Of a stretch of DNA of 64,000 nt, positions 9,023 through 18,970 are shown piece by piece. The stretch is from Robiginitomaculum sp. GTDB taxonomy: Bacteria > Pseudomonadota > Alphaproteobacteria > Caulobacterales > Maricaulaceae. The stretch is from NCBI GenBank assembly GCA_002733605.1, contig NVWK01000006.1, forward strand, positions 124,001 through 188,000. The letters are read 5' to 3'. Position 1 is the stretch's first letter, and each line of letters opens with the position of its first letter. The notes below the pieces were generated by a model, which did not search any database, had not been told where the DNA came from, and saw only the letters and a program-made list of their open reading frames with translations. The position numbers and the translations under genes were made by a program.

Positions 9023-9093
9023 AAAGACGGGCCTTAAAGACGAGGTCTCGGCAGATACCCAGACAGATACCTAGGCGGGTGCCTAGGCGGGTA
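9023..9093. repeat. Degenerate short tandem repeats in the ubiG-lysC gap
   Basis: The divergent intergenic region is made of short direct repeats: CCTAGGCGGGT twice with a 12-bp period (9070-9093), CAGATACC twice, and CCTTAAAGAC-like copies. They are imperfect and have no obvious dyad symmetry. They lie just before the lysC start (9115) and upstream of ubiG. Confidence 0.6.
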
Positions 9094-9114
9094 ATGGGCG
9101 GATATAGAGGTAAA

Positions 9115-10362
9115 ATGGCACGTATAGTCATGAAATTTGGCGGCACATCTGTGGCCGATCTGGACCGGATACGCCATGTGGCCGAGCTTGTGGCGGCAGA
9201 GGCCGCCAATGGCAACGAAATTGCCGTGGTGGTTTCCGCCATGTCAGGTCAAACCAACCGGCTTGTCGGCTATGTTGACGAACTGTCCGCAGATTCTGAA
9301 ATCGGCGGCACGATTGATGATGAATATGATACCATCGTGTCTTCGGGCGAGCAAATCACCAGTGGATTACTGGCCATTGCATTGCGCAGGCGCGGCGTAA
9401 ATGCCCGCTCCTGGCAGGGCTGGCAAATTCCGTTGCAAACCGACGGAGCTCATGCATCTGCGCGGATCAAAGGCATTGAAACACTGGCCTTTAACCAGTC
9501 TTTGAAAGACAATGTTGTGGGTGTTGTGGCCGGTTTCCAGGGTGTTAGCCCACAAGGACGGGTCTCGACGCTCGGGCGTGGCGGCTCGGATACCAGCGCT
9601 GTCGCACTTGCGGTTGCCCTAAAGGCGGATCGGTGCGATATTTACACCGATGTAGACGGGATTTATACTACAGACCCGCGCATCGTGCCGGAAGCCCGCC
9701 GGTTAAACCGCATTGCATTTGAAGAAATGCTGGAACTGGCCTCGCAAGGGGCCAAAGTATTGCAAACCCGCTCTGTCGAGCTTGCAATGAATAATAATTT
9801 GCCCATTCGGGTGTTGACCAGTTTTGCAAAACCGGGAGCGCCCAATCCGGGCACGATCGTGTGTGCCGAGGATGAAAATATGGAAGAACGTGTCGTAAGT
9901 GGTGTCGCCTATAGCCGGGATGAAGCTCAAATCTCGTTGCTGAAATTACACGATGTGCCCGGAATTGTGGCCAACGTATGTAACGTGATGTCAAAAGCCA
10001 ATGTCATTGTAGACATGATTGTGCAGGGCACATCGCGTAAAGAAGATCAGGCCAATCTCGTATTCACGGTCGGTCGTCGCGACGTTGAAAAAGCCGTTGC
10101 TGCACTCGAAGCCGCGAAGGATAGCATCGGGTTTGACAGTGTTTTGGTCAATGACAAGGTCAGCAAAGTCTCCATCGTCGGCATTGGTATGCGCTCGCAC
10201 ACAGGGGTGGCCCACACCATGTTCTCAGCCCTTGCCGAGCGCGGCATCAATATCGAAGTGATTGCCACATCCGAGATTAAAATCAGTGTTCTCATCGATA
10301 CTGAATACACAGAACTTGCCGTGCGCGCTCTGCACGCGGCCTTTGAACTCGAAACTGCTTAA
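9115..10362 (+). CDS. lysC: Aspartate kinase
   Basis: Phosphorylates aspartate, the first step to lysine, threonine, methionine and diaminopimelate. The protein has 415 residues, the size of the monofunctional lysine/threonine-regulated class. The kinase domain begins VMKFGGTSVAD and contains GRGGSDTSAVALA and YTDVDGIYTTDPR. Two ACT domains follow from about residue 265, including VPGIVANVCNVMSKANVIVDMIVQ as ligand site. The start at 9115 has AGAGG 4 nt upstream. It is followed 9 bp later by ptsP, the usual alphaproteobacterial neighbour. Confidence 0.95.
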   Translation: MARIVMKFGGTSVADLDRIRHVAELVAAEAANGNEIAVVVSAMSGQTNRLVGYVDELSADSEIGGTIDDEYDTIVSSGEQITSGLLAIALRRRGVNARSWQGWQIPLQTDGAHASARIKGIETLAFNQSLKDNVVGVVAGFQGVSPQGRVSTLGRGGSDTSAVALAVALKADRCDIYTDVDGIYTTDPRIVPEARRLNRIAFEEMLELASQGAKVLQTRSVELAMNNNLPIRVLTSFAKPGAPNPGTIVCAEDENMEERVVSGVAYSRDEAQISLLKLHDVPGIVANVCNVMSKANVIVDMIVQGTSRKEDQANLVFTVGRRDVEKAVAALEAAKDSIGFDSVLVNDKVSKVSIVGIGMRSHTGVAHTMFSALAERGINIEVIATSEIKISVLIDTEYTELAVRALHAAFELETA

Positions 10363-10371
10363 CGGCTTTAT

Positions 10372-12660
10372 ATGAAAATAAGACCTGGCCCCTTAAAATC
10401 TGACCCGAGCGCAAACCTGCTCAAGCGCATACGTGCGCTTATGGCCAGTGAAGAAGGGGTTCAGGAACGGCTGGATCATTTTGTCAAACTGATTGCCAGT
10501 GCGATGAAGGTCAATGTGGCTTCGATTTATTTGCGATCCGGCAATGATCTGGAGCTGTGTGCGACTAAAGGCCTAAAACAATCCGCCGTCCATAAAACTA
10601 AATTGGCATTGGGCGAAGGTCTTGTTGGCCGGGTGGCCCAGCGGGCCCGTTTGCTCAATCTTGCCAACGCGCCTAAACATCCCAATTTTGCCTTTAAGCC
10701 GGAAACCGGTGAAGCCCGCTTCCATTCTTTTTTGGGCGTGCCATTGCTACGGGGCGGGCGTAATTTAGGCGTTCTGGTTGTCCAGAGTAAGCGCGCACGT
10801 AGCTTCACAGATGCCGAGGTCGAAAACCTTCTCACTGTCGCCATGATCCTCGCCGAAATCGCGGTGGAAGATGAACGGGCCGGAGGTCGCAAAGCCCATT
10901 TGAAAGGCATCCATCTAACCCCGACTTTGCCCGAAACAATACCCGGCACAGCCTTCGCAGATGGCTTGGCCAAGGGCTGGGCCTATTTGCACCAGCCGCC
11001 CGTACTGGCCCAACAAATGATTGCCCTTGACCCGCGTCAGGAAGAAACGCGAATGGAACGTGCGATCACCAATTTACGGCAATCGGTTGATGCGATGGTC
11101 AGCGGCGAAACCGCCCATCTTGATCGCGCCTCCAAAGAAATATTCGAGAGCTACCGCCTGTTTGCCTATGACCGCAATTGGGTGGAACGCTTGCGTGAAG
11201 CCGTACGGGCAGGCCTCACATCCGAGGCCGCCGTCGAGCGTGTGCGCAATGAACACCGTGCGCGCATGTTAAAAGCCCGCGACCCGTATTTACGCGCCCG
11301 TCTGCATGATCTGGAAGATTTGGCCAACCGGATGCTCCGCATTCTGGGCGGTGAAAGCCTCGACCCCGGACAACGCGAATTGCCCGAAGAGGCAATCGTA
11401 TTTGCCCGTAATTTAGGGCCTGCGGAAATACTGGACTATGACCGCTCGCGCCTCAAAGGGATTGTACTGGAAGAGGGGGCGGCCACCGCTCACGCCACGA
11501 TCATTTGCCGCACATTGGGGATCGCGCTGGTTGGACAGGCCGAAGGCGTATTGGATCGTGTGGAAGCCGGGGACATGGTCTTGGTTGATGGCGAAAAGGG
11601 CAAAGCCTATATCCGGCCCGACCAGACCCTGCGCAGTGATTTCGATCTCCGCATCGGTATTCGCAGAGCGCTCAGCAAAGCGTTCGAAGCCCAGCGTGAT
11701 TTACAAGCCCGTACCAAAGACGGCAAAGACATTAAACTGCTTTTAAACGCCGGTCTTTTGGTCGATTTGCCGGCACTGGACACTGTCGGAGCCGACGGGA
11801 TTGGCCTGTTTCGTACAGAGTTCCAATTCATGGTCGCCGAGTCCATGCCGCGTTTGCGAGAACAGGTAGAGCTTTATAAAAAAGCCATAGATGCTTGTGG
11901 CGAGCGCCCCGTCACCTTCCGCACGCTCGATCTGGGCGGGGATAAAATCCTGCCCTATGCCGATCCGGTACCCGAAGATAATCCGGCGATTGGCTGGCGC
12001 GCTATCCGTATCGGCCTCGATCGCCCCGCCATGTTACGCTATCAAATACGCGCCTTACTGATTGCGGGTGCGGGGGCGCATTTGCGGCTTATGTTCCCTA
12101 TGGTGGCGACCGTTTCCGAATTTATTCAGGCCAAAGCCATCATGGCCAAAGAGATTGCGCGCGCCAAAAAACTGGGCACTCCGCCTCCGAAAAAACTGGA
12201 GGTTGGGGTCATGCTCGAAACGCCGGCTTTGGCATGGCAGGTTGATGCTATCTGCAAACATGCGGATTTCGTCTCTGTCGGGGCCAATGATCTGATGCAG
12301 TTTTTCTTTGCGGCCGATCGTGATAATCCACGTGTCGCCAACCGCTATGACGGCTTGCATCCGGCTGCCTTGTCTTTGCTCGCCTTTATTGCAAAGCGCT
12401 GCAAAGCCCATAATGTGCCTGTGACCGTTTGCGGCGAAATGGCGGGGCACCCATTGGAAGCGATTTGCCTGATCGCGCTCGGTTTTCCCAATCTTTCCAT
12501 GCCCGTTACCGGTATCGGCCCCGTCAAAAGCGCCGTTTTATCGCTGGATGCAAGCAAGCTTCATAAAATGCTGACACCTCTCCTATCATCGGATACGGAC
12601 GCGGATAGCGTGCGTGAAAACGTGAAAGCATTTTGTGAACAAGAGGGCGTTCCTGTCTAG
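10372..12660 (+). CDS. ptsP: PTS-Ntr enzyme I (phosphoenolpyruvate-protein phosphotransferase)
   Basis: Takes phosphate from PEP and passes it to NPr in the regulatory nitrogen PTS. The protein has 762 residues: an N-terminal GAF domain (about 20-165), the PEP-utilising N domain, the swivelling domain with the phospho-histidine in TAHATI (about H374), and the PEP-binding TIM barrel with [11 protein letters not shown] and the GVMLETPA and [10 protein letters not shown] motifs. The GAF domain is expected for EI-Ntr. No sugar PTS genes are nearby, in line with a regulatory role. Confidence 0.93.
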   Translation: MKIRPGPLKSDPSANLLKRIRALMASEEGVQERLDHFVKLIASAMKVNVASIYLRSGNDLELCATKGLKQSAVHKTKLALGEGLVGRVAQRARLLNLANAPKHPNFAFKPETGEARFHSFLGVPLLRGGRNLGVLVVQSKRARSFTDAEVENLLTVAMILAEIAVEDERAGGRKAHLKGIHLTPTLPETIPGTAFADGLAKGWAYLHQPPVLAQQMIALDPRQEETRMERAITNLRQSVDAMVSGETAHLDRASKEIFESYRLFAYDRNWVERLREAVRAGLTSEAAVERVRNEHRARMLKARDPYLRARLHDLEDLANRMLRILGGESLDPGQRELPEEAIVFARNLGPAEILDYDRSRLKGIVLEEGAATAHATIICRTLGIALVGQAEGVLDRVEAGDMVLVDGEKGKAYIRPDQTLRSDFDLRIGIRRALSKAFEAQRDLQARTKDGKDIKLLLNAGLLVDLPALDTVGADGIGLFRTEFQFMVAESMPRLREQVELYKKAIDACGERPVTFRTLDLGGDKILPYADPVPEDNPAIGWRAIRIGLDRPAMLRYQIRALLIAGAGAHLRLMFPMVATVSEFIQAKAIMAKEIARAKKLGTPPPKKLEVGVMLETPALAWQVDAICKHADFVSVGANDLMQFFFAADRDNPRVANRYDGLHPAALSLLAFIAKRCKAHNVPVTVCGEMAGHPLEAICLIALGFPNLSMPVTGIGPVKSAVLSLDASKLHKMLTPLLSSDTDADSVRENVKAFCEQEGVPV

Positions 12661-12710
12661 GCCTGCATTTCCGCACTCGACATTGGGCGGAGAATCTCTA
12701 CAGAGGGTTT

Positions 12711-13778
12711 ATGAAAATACCACAGCAAAAACTGGCACAGGTTTTGGAACATTTTGAAGCGATTGAAGCGCGGATGGGTGTGGCAAGCGAAGCAGATGAA
12801 ATCGTCAAATTATCCAAAGAATATGCGGAGCTTAGACCCGTAGCCGAAGGCGTGCGTAAATTACAAACTGTGCTCAGCGAGATGGAAGATTTGGAGGAAA
12901 TGGCCTCTGATCCTGAAATGGCCGCCATGGCCAAGGATGAATTGCAAGCGTTGAAAGTTGGCCTGCCCGCACTCGAGCACGAGGTCAGCATCCTTCTTTT
13001 GCCTAAGGACAAGGATGACAATGCCTCCGTTGTTGTCGAAATCCGGGCTGGCACAGGTGGCGACGAGGCCGCAATTTTTGTCGGCGATCTGTTTCGCATG
13101 TATGTCCGCTATGCCCAGTTACAGGGCTGGAAGTTGGAAGTGGAAACCCAGTCGGAAGCGGAAATGGGCGGCTATAAAGAAATCGTTGCCTCGATCACTG
13201 GCAATGGCGTGTTCGGTAAAATGAAATTTGAAAGCGGTGTCCATCGTGTCCAGCGCGTGCCTGTGACCGAAACCCAGGGCCGTATCCATACCTCGGCAGC
13301 CACGGTCGCGGTTCTACCTGCGCCAGAAGATATCGAGGTCGACTTCCATATGAAAGATGTGCGGGTCGATACAATGCGGGCCTCCGGGGCCGGGGGACAA
13401 CATGTCAATAAAACCGATTCTGCCGTGCGTATGACCCATTTACCATCCGGCTTGGTCGTTGTTTGTGACGCGAAATCCCAGCATCAAAACCGCGCCAATG
13501 CAGAGAAAATTCTGAAAATGAAACTCTATGAGATGGAGCGCGACCGTCTGGATTCTGAACGGGCAGGCGAGCGCAAATCCCAAATCGGTTCCGGCGACCG
13601 CTCGGAACGCATTCGCACCTATAATTATCCGCAAGGCCGTGTGACCGATCACCGCATCAATCTCACCCTGTACAAGCTCGATAAAATTGTTGCCGGTGAT
13701 GAATTGCATGATGTGGTCAACAGCTTGATCGCAGAAGATCAAGCCGCCCGCCTCGCAGAACTGGCGCTGGATGGCTAA
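12711..13778 (+). CDS. prfA: Peptide chain release factor 1
   Basis: Terminates translation at UAA and UAG. The protein has 355 residues, the normal length. The catalytic [15 protein letters not shown] loop is at about residue 225 and the tripeptide anticodon region reads PVT in [14 protein letters not shown], the P-x-T form specific to RF1. AGAGGG lies just before the ATG. The last 8 bases overlap prmC, which encodes the enzyme that methylates the glutamine of the GGQ motif. Confidence 0.97.
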   Translation: MKIPQQKLAQVLEHFEAIEARMGVASEADEIVKLSKEYAELRPVAEGVRKLQTVLSEMEDLEEMASDPEMAAMAKDELQALKVGLPALEHEVSILLLPKDKDDNASVVVEIRAGTGGDEAAIFVGDLFRMYVRYAQLQGWKLEVETQSEAEMGGYKEIVASITGNGVFGKMKFESGVHRVQRVPVTETQGRIHTSAATVAVLPAPEDIEVDFHMKDVRVDTMRASGAGGQHVNKTDSAVRMTHLPSGLVVVCDAKSQHQNRANAEKILKMKLYEMERDRLDSERAGERKSQIGSGDRSERIRTYNYPQGRVTDHRINLTLYKLDKIVAGDELHDVVNSLIAEDQAARLAELALDG

Positions 13779-14628
13779 TAAAACGTTTGAAGATGTGCGC
13801 CGGGCTGCGGTGCAAGCCTTGAGCGCCGCCAACATTGAAGACGCCGATATTGATGCCCGTGTCTTGCTCATGCATGCGGGCGGGCTGACCAGATCCGGTC
13901 TGATCGTACAATCTCGCGACATTATGCCCGCATCCGTGTTGGCGCGTTTTAACACCTGCCTTGCCCGCCGTTTAACCCATGAACCAATTGCGCATATAGT
14001 GGGCACGAAAGAGTTCTGGTCTCTTGAGTTTAAAGTCTCGAGCCAGGTTCTCATACCGCGCCCCGAAACCGAAGGGGTTGTATCGCGGGCTTTGGCGCTT
14101 ATGAAACATGTAAAATCCCCACGTATCCTCGATATAGGCACAGGGTCTGGCGCCATCCTCATCGCGCTTCTAAGTGAACGTAAAGACGCTTCCGGCGTTG
14201 GTGTCGATATCTCGCAAGCGGCGCTGGACATTGCCGAAAGTAATGCCAATGCACTGGGCGTATCGGATCGGTGCACGTTTCACACCTCGAATTTTTTAGA
14301 CGAGGTTGAAGGCAGATTTGATATCCTTGTTTCGAACCCGCCTTATATTACGCACACGGCTATGCAGACATTGCCCAAAACCGTGCAAGCCTATGAGCCG
14401 CATCTGGCGCTGCACGGGGGCGTGGACGGACTTGATCCATATCGTAGTATTTTGACACACGCTCACAGGGTTTTGACCCCGCTAGCCTCACTTGTGTTTG
14501 AAATCGGTTTTGATCAGGGGGATGCCCTCAAGGCGCTTTTACAAGACACCGGATGCGAAAATATCACGGTTGAGCCGGATTTGGCAGGGCATGAGCGGAT
14601 TGTGAGCGCAAAAATATGTGTTTTTTAG
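13771..14628 (+). CDS. prmC: Release factor glutamine methyltransferase
   Basis: N5-methylates the Gln of the GGQ motif in release factors. The protein has 285 residues with an N-terminal helical substrate-binding domain, the PRPETEGVV segment, SAM motif [17 protein letters not shown], and the diagnostic NPPY (VSNPPYITH) that holds the target glutamine. It overlaps prfA by 8 bp, the common prfA-prmC operon. Confidence 0.95.
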   Translation: MANKTFEDVRRAAVQALSAANIEDADIDARVLLMHAGGLTRSGLIVQSRDIMPASVLARFNTCLARRLTHEPIAHIVGTKEFWSLEFKVSSQVLIPRPETEGVVSRALALMKHVKSPRILDIGTGSGAILIALLSERKDASGVGVDISQAALDIAESNANALGVSDRCTFHTSNFLDEVEGRFDILVSNPPYITHTAMQTLPKTVQAYEPHLALHGGVDGLDPYRSILTHAHRVLTPLASLVFEIGFDQGDALKALLQDTGCENITVEPDLAGHERIVSAKICVF

Positions 14629-14815
14629 TAAAAAAAGATTGGACATGGGCAAATTAACGGCTAGTTTAATGGTCAAGGTACGCAGGCGCCTAACGAGATA
14701 GGCTGCCGCACCAATATTTTAGAAGAGATATTTTTAAATAGATATGCCCTCGAGAGCGAGGGAAACAAATACAAATATTTTTGTGATACGCACGGGTCAA
14801 TAGGGATGGACGGTG

Positions 14816-14824
14816 TGGTATAAT
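14816..14824 (+). promoter_or_regulatory. Extended -10 promoter for the DUF4167 gene
   Basis: TGGTATAAT is a perfect TATAAT hexamer (14819-14824) preceded by the TGn extension, 41 bp before the start of the DUF4167 gene. No good -35 is seen at the usual distance, which extended -10 promoters can tolerate. The rest of the 236-bp gap after prmC shows nothing else clear. Confidence 0.5.
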
Positions 14825-14864
14825 GTGAGAGTTCCCGAAAAATACTTAGGCAAAAGGATGCTTT

Positions 14865-15518
14865 ATGAATAAGCGCCAACGCGGTCGCGGCCGTAGACAG
14901 AATAATAATAACAATAATAGCAACAACAACCCGAACCGGTCTATGGACAGTAATGGGCCGGACGTAAAAGTGCGTGGCTCTGCCAGTACGATCTACGAAA
15001 AATACATCAACTTGGCACGCGATGCCCGAACGTCTGGATCACGGGTGAAAGCGGAAAGCTATCTACAACACGCAGAACATTATTTGCGGATTATGCAAGA
15101 GCAACAGGCAAAAACCCAAGCCCATGCAGACCAGCAACAGGCCCGCCAACAGCAACACCAAAATCAGCAAAGCAACCAAAAAAATGCAGATCAGAAAAAT
15201 TCTGACCAAAAAAATGCAGACCAGAAAAATGTAGACCAGAAAAATACAGAAATGCCTGAACAGGACGAAAGCAAAGGTACTGGACGCTCACGTCGCAACC
15301 CTCGTCGTCCACAGCAAAATGACACGAACAAGACGGAAGACGTCGCGCCTCAAGAAAACGCCGAGCCTGTTGCGGAAAGCGAAGATACGGCTCCGGTCGC
15401 ACCCAAGAAGAAAACCCGGTCGCGGCGTAATAAAACTGTCAATGTTGAAGCAGATGCACAAACTACAGAATCTGAAGAGGCGGCTTCGTCTGAAGAGAAA
15501 GTTCCCGCGGCCGAATAG
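14865..15518 (+). CDS. DUF4167 domain-containing protein
   Basis: Protein of 217 residues. The N-terminal 75 residues match the alphaproteobacterial DUF4167 domain: a basic RGRGRR start, an Asn-rich stretch, then RGSASTIYEKYINLARDARTSG and ESYLQHAEHYLRIM. After that it is low-complexity: a Gln-rich part (about 85-105), five or more copies of a five-residue DQKNx repeat, and a Lys/Arg/Glu-rich tail with two RSRRN clusters. Such architecture suggests a disordered nucleic-acid-binding protein, but no function is established. It is often found downstream of prfA-prmC in this class. Confidence 0.85.
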   Translation: MNKRQRGRGRRQNNNNNNSNNNPNRSMDSNGPDVKVRGSASTIYEKYINLARDARTSGSRVKAESYLQHAEHYLRIMQEQQAKTQAHADQQQARQQQHQNQQSNQKNADQKNSDQKNADQKNVDQKNTEMPEQDESKGTGRSRRNPRRPQQNDTNKTEDVAPQENAEPVAESEDTAPVAPKKKTRSRRNKTVNVEADAQTTESEEAASSEEKVPAAE

Positions 15519-15531
15519 GCACGTCAGGACA

Positions 15532-15571
15532 TAAAAAATCCGGGGACTGTGCGTGAACACAATACCCGGAT
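15532..15571 (-). terminator. Rho-independent terminator of the DUF4282 gene
   Basis: Arms ATCCGGG (15538-15544) and CCCGGAT (15565-15571), with an inner GTG/CAC pairing. Read on the minus strand the hairpin is followed by TTTTTT, so it terminates the membrane-protein gene. It may also block convergent read-through. Confidence 0.55.
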
Positions 15572-15583
15572 CTATAGATCAGT

Positions 15584-16195
15584 TTATTTCTTAGGCGTCC
15601 GTTTCTTAGCGGCCGCCTTTTTTGTTGCCGCTTTTTTCGCAGCAGGTTTTTTGCGTGTTGTTGTTTTTGCCGCTGGTTTCTTTGTCACTGACTTTTTAAG
15701 CGCTGCTTTTTTTGCAACAGGTTTTCGGGTCGCCCGTTTCTTAGGCGCAGTTGTGTCCTCGTAATCAGGATAATCATCCTTGCTGTCTTTACGTTCGTTT
15801 AATTTGGTTTTGGTTTTCTTGACGACAGATTTAGTGGCTGAAGTGGCACTACTCGCCGCTTTTGTTGCGGCTTCACGAGCGGCTTCAAAAACATCAAGAT
15901 CGGCAGTATCTGATTTGCCACCATCTGGTGCCAGATTGTCATTAATGTGGAATATAGCGACCATTAATTCGCAGGCTAGACGTAAGCCGACAAACAAAAA
16001 CAGGATACGGAAAAATGCCCAGACCAATAGGGCCAAACCTGCTAAGAATTGGTGGTCCATCATGCCAAGGGCTTCTAGGATTGTACCCAGAAAGATCATG
16101 ACAACGACGACCAGTCCAAGGAAGAAGAAGGATGCAACAAGGCGGTCTTTCATCATCTTATCGAAAGAGAAAAACTGTTTAAATAAATCAATCAT
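15584..16195 (-). CDS. DUF4282 membrane protein with histone-H1-like tail
   Basis: About 203 residues in two very different parts. Residues 1-90 are a DUF4282 membrane domain starting MIDLFKQFFSFDKMM, with two transmembrane helices (about 20-43 and 52-76). Residues 100-203 are hydrophilic and end in a Lys/Ala/Pro/Thr-rich tail of repeated KKPAAK, KKAATKK-type units like bacterial histone-H1-like and AlgP proteins. The start at 16195 has GGAG 6 nt upstream. A membrane protein with a cytoplasmic H1-like tail could tether DNA or RNA to the membrane, which is inference. Confidence 0.75.
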   Translation of the reverse strand: MIDLFKQFFSFDKMMKDRLVASFFFLGLVVVVMIFLGTILEALGMMDHQFLAGLALLVWAFFRILFLFVGLRLACELMVAIFHINDNLAPDGGKSDTADLDVFEAAREAATKAASSATSATKSVVKKTKTKLNERKDSKDDYPDYEDTTAPKKRATRKPVAKKAALKKSVTKKPAAKTTTRKKPAAKKAATKKAAAKKRTPKK

Positions 16196-16263
16196 GTGGG
16201 GCTCCATAAATAGTTGAATTTACAATAGCCGCGTTGATCGAAACTGGCAAGTGGTCAAGACCC

Positions 16264-16351
16264 AAGTTCATACCTAAGTGCATACCTAAAATTTAGGGTC
16301 TAAGTTCAGGGCCAAAAGTTCAGGGCCAAAAATTTAGGGCCTAAGTTCAAG
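16264..16351. repeat. 12-14-bp tandem repeat array at the 3' end of the M23 peptidase gene
   Basis: Consecutive units related to AAGTTCAGGGCCAA: two identical copies at 16302-16315 and 16316-16329, flanked by AAATTTAGGGTCT (16288-16300) and AAATTTAGGGCCT (16330-16342) and shorter copies. The peptidase stop codon (minus strand, 16334-16336) and its last residues LELRP are encoded within the array. Confidence 0.8.
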
Positions 16352-17800
16352 AACTGGCGTAGGCAGTATAACATAGTTATCCGGCTCTTGCTCCAATTCG
16401 GCACTTAATATGGGAGCCGGTTCAATTGCAGAGGGGGCATTTGTGCGCAGAAGATCAATTTCTGCAGCCCGTTTTTTGAACGCAGGAATTTCTGCTTTTT
16501 TAAGCGGCTTGCCGGAAAGGGTGCTCAGGCTCATCGGGTTAATCTGGCGACCGTTTTTCAACACTTCATAATGCAAATGTGCCCCCGTCACACGGCCTGT
16601 CGCGCCGACATATCCAATCGTTTGCCCTTGTATGACACGGCGACCTTTCTTGATACCCCGCGCAAATTTCGACATATGGGCATAGGCGGTGGAATAGCTA
16701 TCCGAATGGCGTATGCGCACATAATTTCCAAAGCTGCCATAGCGCGAAGCACGTACGATTGTGCCGCTACCAGCCGCCATAATCGGTGTGCCCCTCGGGG
16801 CGGCAAAATCGACGCCTTTGTGTTTTTTTCTATACCCTAAAACCGGATGCCGGCGGGTGCCATAGCGTGAGGACAGGCGCGCCCCGTTCACCGGTGTGCG
16901 CATAAGCATGCGTTTTGCACCTTTGCCGCTTTGATCATAATAGCCTTCGCGGCCATTGGATTTGGCATAGAGATAATAGCTGGACGTTTTACTGCGCGGC
17001 GAGAAACTGGTATAGACCAGATCGCCAGCCTTGATCGTATTGCCCCGATGGTCGCGGTAAACTTCAAATAAAAGCTCAAATTTGTCACCGGCGCGAATAT
17101 CGCGCTGAAAATCTACACTATGGGCGTAGATTTGTGCAAATTGGGCGATGACTTTGTCCGGCGCACCGAGAGCCTGTGCGTCCAGATACAGGCTGTTTTC
17201 GATTTGACTGTCAACCCGGACAAGTTCTTTTTGAAATTCGGCCGTGATATTGCGGGCCTTGAAACTGCCATCCGGAAGCCGGTCTACAAAAATCGTGCTT
17301 TCCTTGTTTGGCTTCAGGGTAAGGCCTGTAAATTCCGTATTGTCAGCATTGAAATACAGATTGATTTTCTGCCCGACCCGAAGGTTTTTAGGATTATAGG
17401 CCGTAGAAAACGCCTGAGTGGCCGCATAGGCCGTATTGGGATCCACATTGTTCTTTTGCAAAAGCGGGCCAAGCGATTGCCCTGATTTCAAACTGAGGCG
17501 GACTGTATTGCTTGCCGCATTCTCTGCGAGGGATTTTTCGGAATCTGTACGGAAATCATATAAATAACTGGCGGCAGGTGCCCGAATTAGCTGTATTGCG
17601 ACCTCCGTATTCGGCGCCGCAATGCTTGGAGATTTTACCATGCTCATAAGAACAAGCGCACTGACAAGGGCAATTCCGGTGCCGATTAGCATCGTTTTTG
17701 GGCTGGCTCCGGCCTGACCATCAATGTCGTGTCTGAAAGTTTTGGCATCATTACGCAAAGCTTCGCGAACGCGTTTCCAATTTATGTCAAACCTGCTCAT
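16334..17800 (-). CDS. M23 family peptidoglycan metallopeptidase
   Basis: Membrane-anchored murein endopeptidase of 488 residues. One transmembrane helix lies at about 37-56, followed by a periplasmic region with a LysM/OapA-like segment (LKSGQSLGPLLQKNNV). The M23 domain runs from about residue 310, with the zinc motif HKGVDFAAP near 327 and HLHYEV near 405. The domain has all visible zinc ligands, so it is probably an active enzyme and not a NlpD/EnvC-type activator. It probably cuts peptidoglycan cross-links during growth or division. Its 3' end is inside a tandem repeat array. Confidence 0.88.
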   Translation of the reverse strand: MSRFDINWKRVREALRNDAKTFRHDIDGQAGASPKTMLIGTGIALVSALVLMSMVKSPSIAAPNTEVAIQLIRAPAASYLYDFRTDSEKSLAENAASNTVRLSLKSGQSLGPLLQKNNVDPNTAYAATQAFSTAYNPKNLRVGQKINLYFNADNTEFTGLTLKPNKESTIFVDRLPDGSFKARNITAEFQKELVRVDSQIENSLYLDAQALGAPDKVIAQFAQIYAHSVDFQRDIRAGDKFELLFEVYRDHRGNTIKAGDLVYTSFSPRSKTSSYYLYAKSNGREGYYDQSGKGAKRMLMRTPVNGARLSSRYGTRRHPVLGYRKKHKGVDFAAPRGTPIMAAGSGTIVRASRYGSFGNYVRIRHSDSYSTAYAHMSKFARGIKKGRRVIQGQTIGYVGATGRVTGAHLHYEVLKNGRQINPMSLSTLSGKPLKKAEIPAFKKRAAEIDLLRTNAPSAIEPAPILSAELEQEPDNYVILPTPVLELRP

Positions 17801-18220
17801 GGCTTACGTCTCTCTATCCCGTCCGCATCCCGCCTGCGGTGTACTTTGTCTTCATGCCATAAATATGGCTTATGATTGGTTAATATCCCTCATGATTGCT
17901 TACGCAATCCGCGAGGAGAGATAATAGCCCAGCCAAAGGGAAACTGCAATAAATATGCCAAAATATAAGGAAAATGTCACAATACCGAAAGGTTGTCTGG
18001 AGGGAGTTTGACGTAAACGCATATATATTTGGGTTAGGATGTCTGCGTAACCCAGTATTTACACCGGTGTGCACCAGATAAAACGGTATAATTTCATGCA
18101 TTTGTTTTCAGGTTTACATCGGGTGAAAGCGGGCTGATTTTTCTTCCCTCGACAGACATTACAGGGTTAGAATGTGCGCAACGCGCGAATCACAACGGCT
18201 GAACTCACAAAGGCTAAACC
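17801..18220. other. 420-bp non-coding gap upstream of chpT
   Basis: No convincing gene. It contains a GCCATA-AA-TATGGC inverted repeat (17856-17869), a 10-bp palindrome ACACCGGTGT (18061-18070) and a TATAAT hexamer (18087-18092) without a clear -35. It is the divergent promoter region of the M23 peptidase gene and chpT. Confidence 0.5.
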
Positions 18221-18883
18221 ATGTCCGACTCGATCACCAAACTTACTCCTGCCAATCTGGCTGCTTTGCTTTGTGCACGCATTTGCCATGACCTTGTCAG
18301 CCCTGTTGGCGCGTTAGGCGCGGCACTGGAAGTGTTTGAGGATGATGATAATCTCGATATGCGCGATGACGCGATGGACTTGATCAAATTGAGCGCGGGT
18401 CAGGCCAGCGCCAAGCTTCAATTCTTGAGACTGGCCTTTGGCGCAGGCGGATCGGCCCCCGGAATTGTCGCAACCGAAGAGCTTAAAAAACTGAGTTTGG
18501 GCGTCTATGGCGATGCAAAAGCCACGATAGATTGGCAAGTTGAAGAGGACGGTTTGGACAAACCTTCCTCCAGACTTTTGCTCAACCTGATCATGTTGGC
18601 CGTTATGGCTGTGCCGCGCGGCGGAGATATTGTGATTACGGCCAAGTGTGAAGATGAGCAGACGCAGTTGAAGCTTGTGTGCACCGGACCAAAAGCCAGA
18701 CTGAACCCTTCCGTCGTTTTAACATTGGCGGGTGGGGCACCGGAAGAGGGGTTTGATGGCCGCAACATTCAACCCTTTTATTCAGGCATGATTGCCCGTG
18801 AAGCCGGCGGCAATGTGAGCGCTGAAATAGAAGAAGAAACCGTCACGTTTTCCGCACATATACCAGCGGGAGAGGCCGCTTAA
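18221..18883 (+). CDS. chpT: Histidine phosphotransferase ChpT
   Basis: Relays phosphate from the CckA hybrid kinase to CtrA and CpdR. The protein has 220 residues with the signature ARICHDLVSPVGALGAALE, where His23 is the expected phosphorylation site. The C-terminal part is the degenerate kinase-like fold (LLLNLIMLAVMAVPRGG). ChpT lacks ATP binding by design of the family. Its location upstream of chemotaxis-like genes and ctrA ties the locus to cell-cycle and motility control. Confidence 0.92.
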   Translation: MSDSITKLTPANLAALLCARICHDLVSPVGALGAALEVFEDDDNLDMRDDAMDLIKLSAGQASAKLQFLRLAFGAGGSAPGIVATEELKKLSLGVYGDAKATIDWQVEEDGLDKPSSRLLLNLIMLAVMAVPRGGDIVITAKCEDEQTQLKLVCTGPKARLNPSVVLTLAGGAPEEGFDGRNIQPFYSGMIAREAGGNVSAEIEEETVTFSAHIPAGEAA

Positions 18884-18970
18884 AAATTAAGCGAAAACCC
18901 CGATTTATTTAGCCGCTTTTAACCTATTGGCGCCACAATAGCCCCATACAGATAGGCGTATGTCACGCCG

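Noticed and set aside
14881..15260. Repeats of the DUF4167 gene as a CRISPR-like or mobile repeat
   Set aside because: They are in frame, give Asn runs and DQKNx units, and are low-complexity coding sequence.
17880..18101. 73-codon minus-strand frame in the gap before chpT
   Set aside because: No ribosome-binding site, no recognisable pattern, and it overlaps the likely promoter region.
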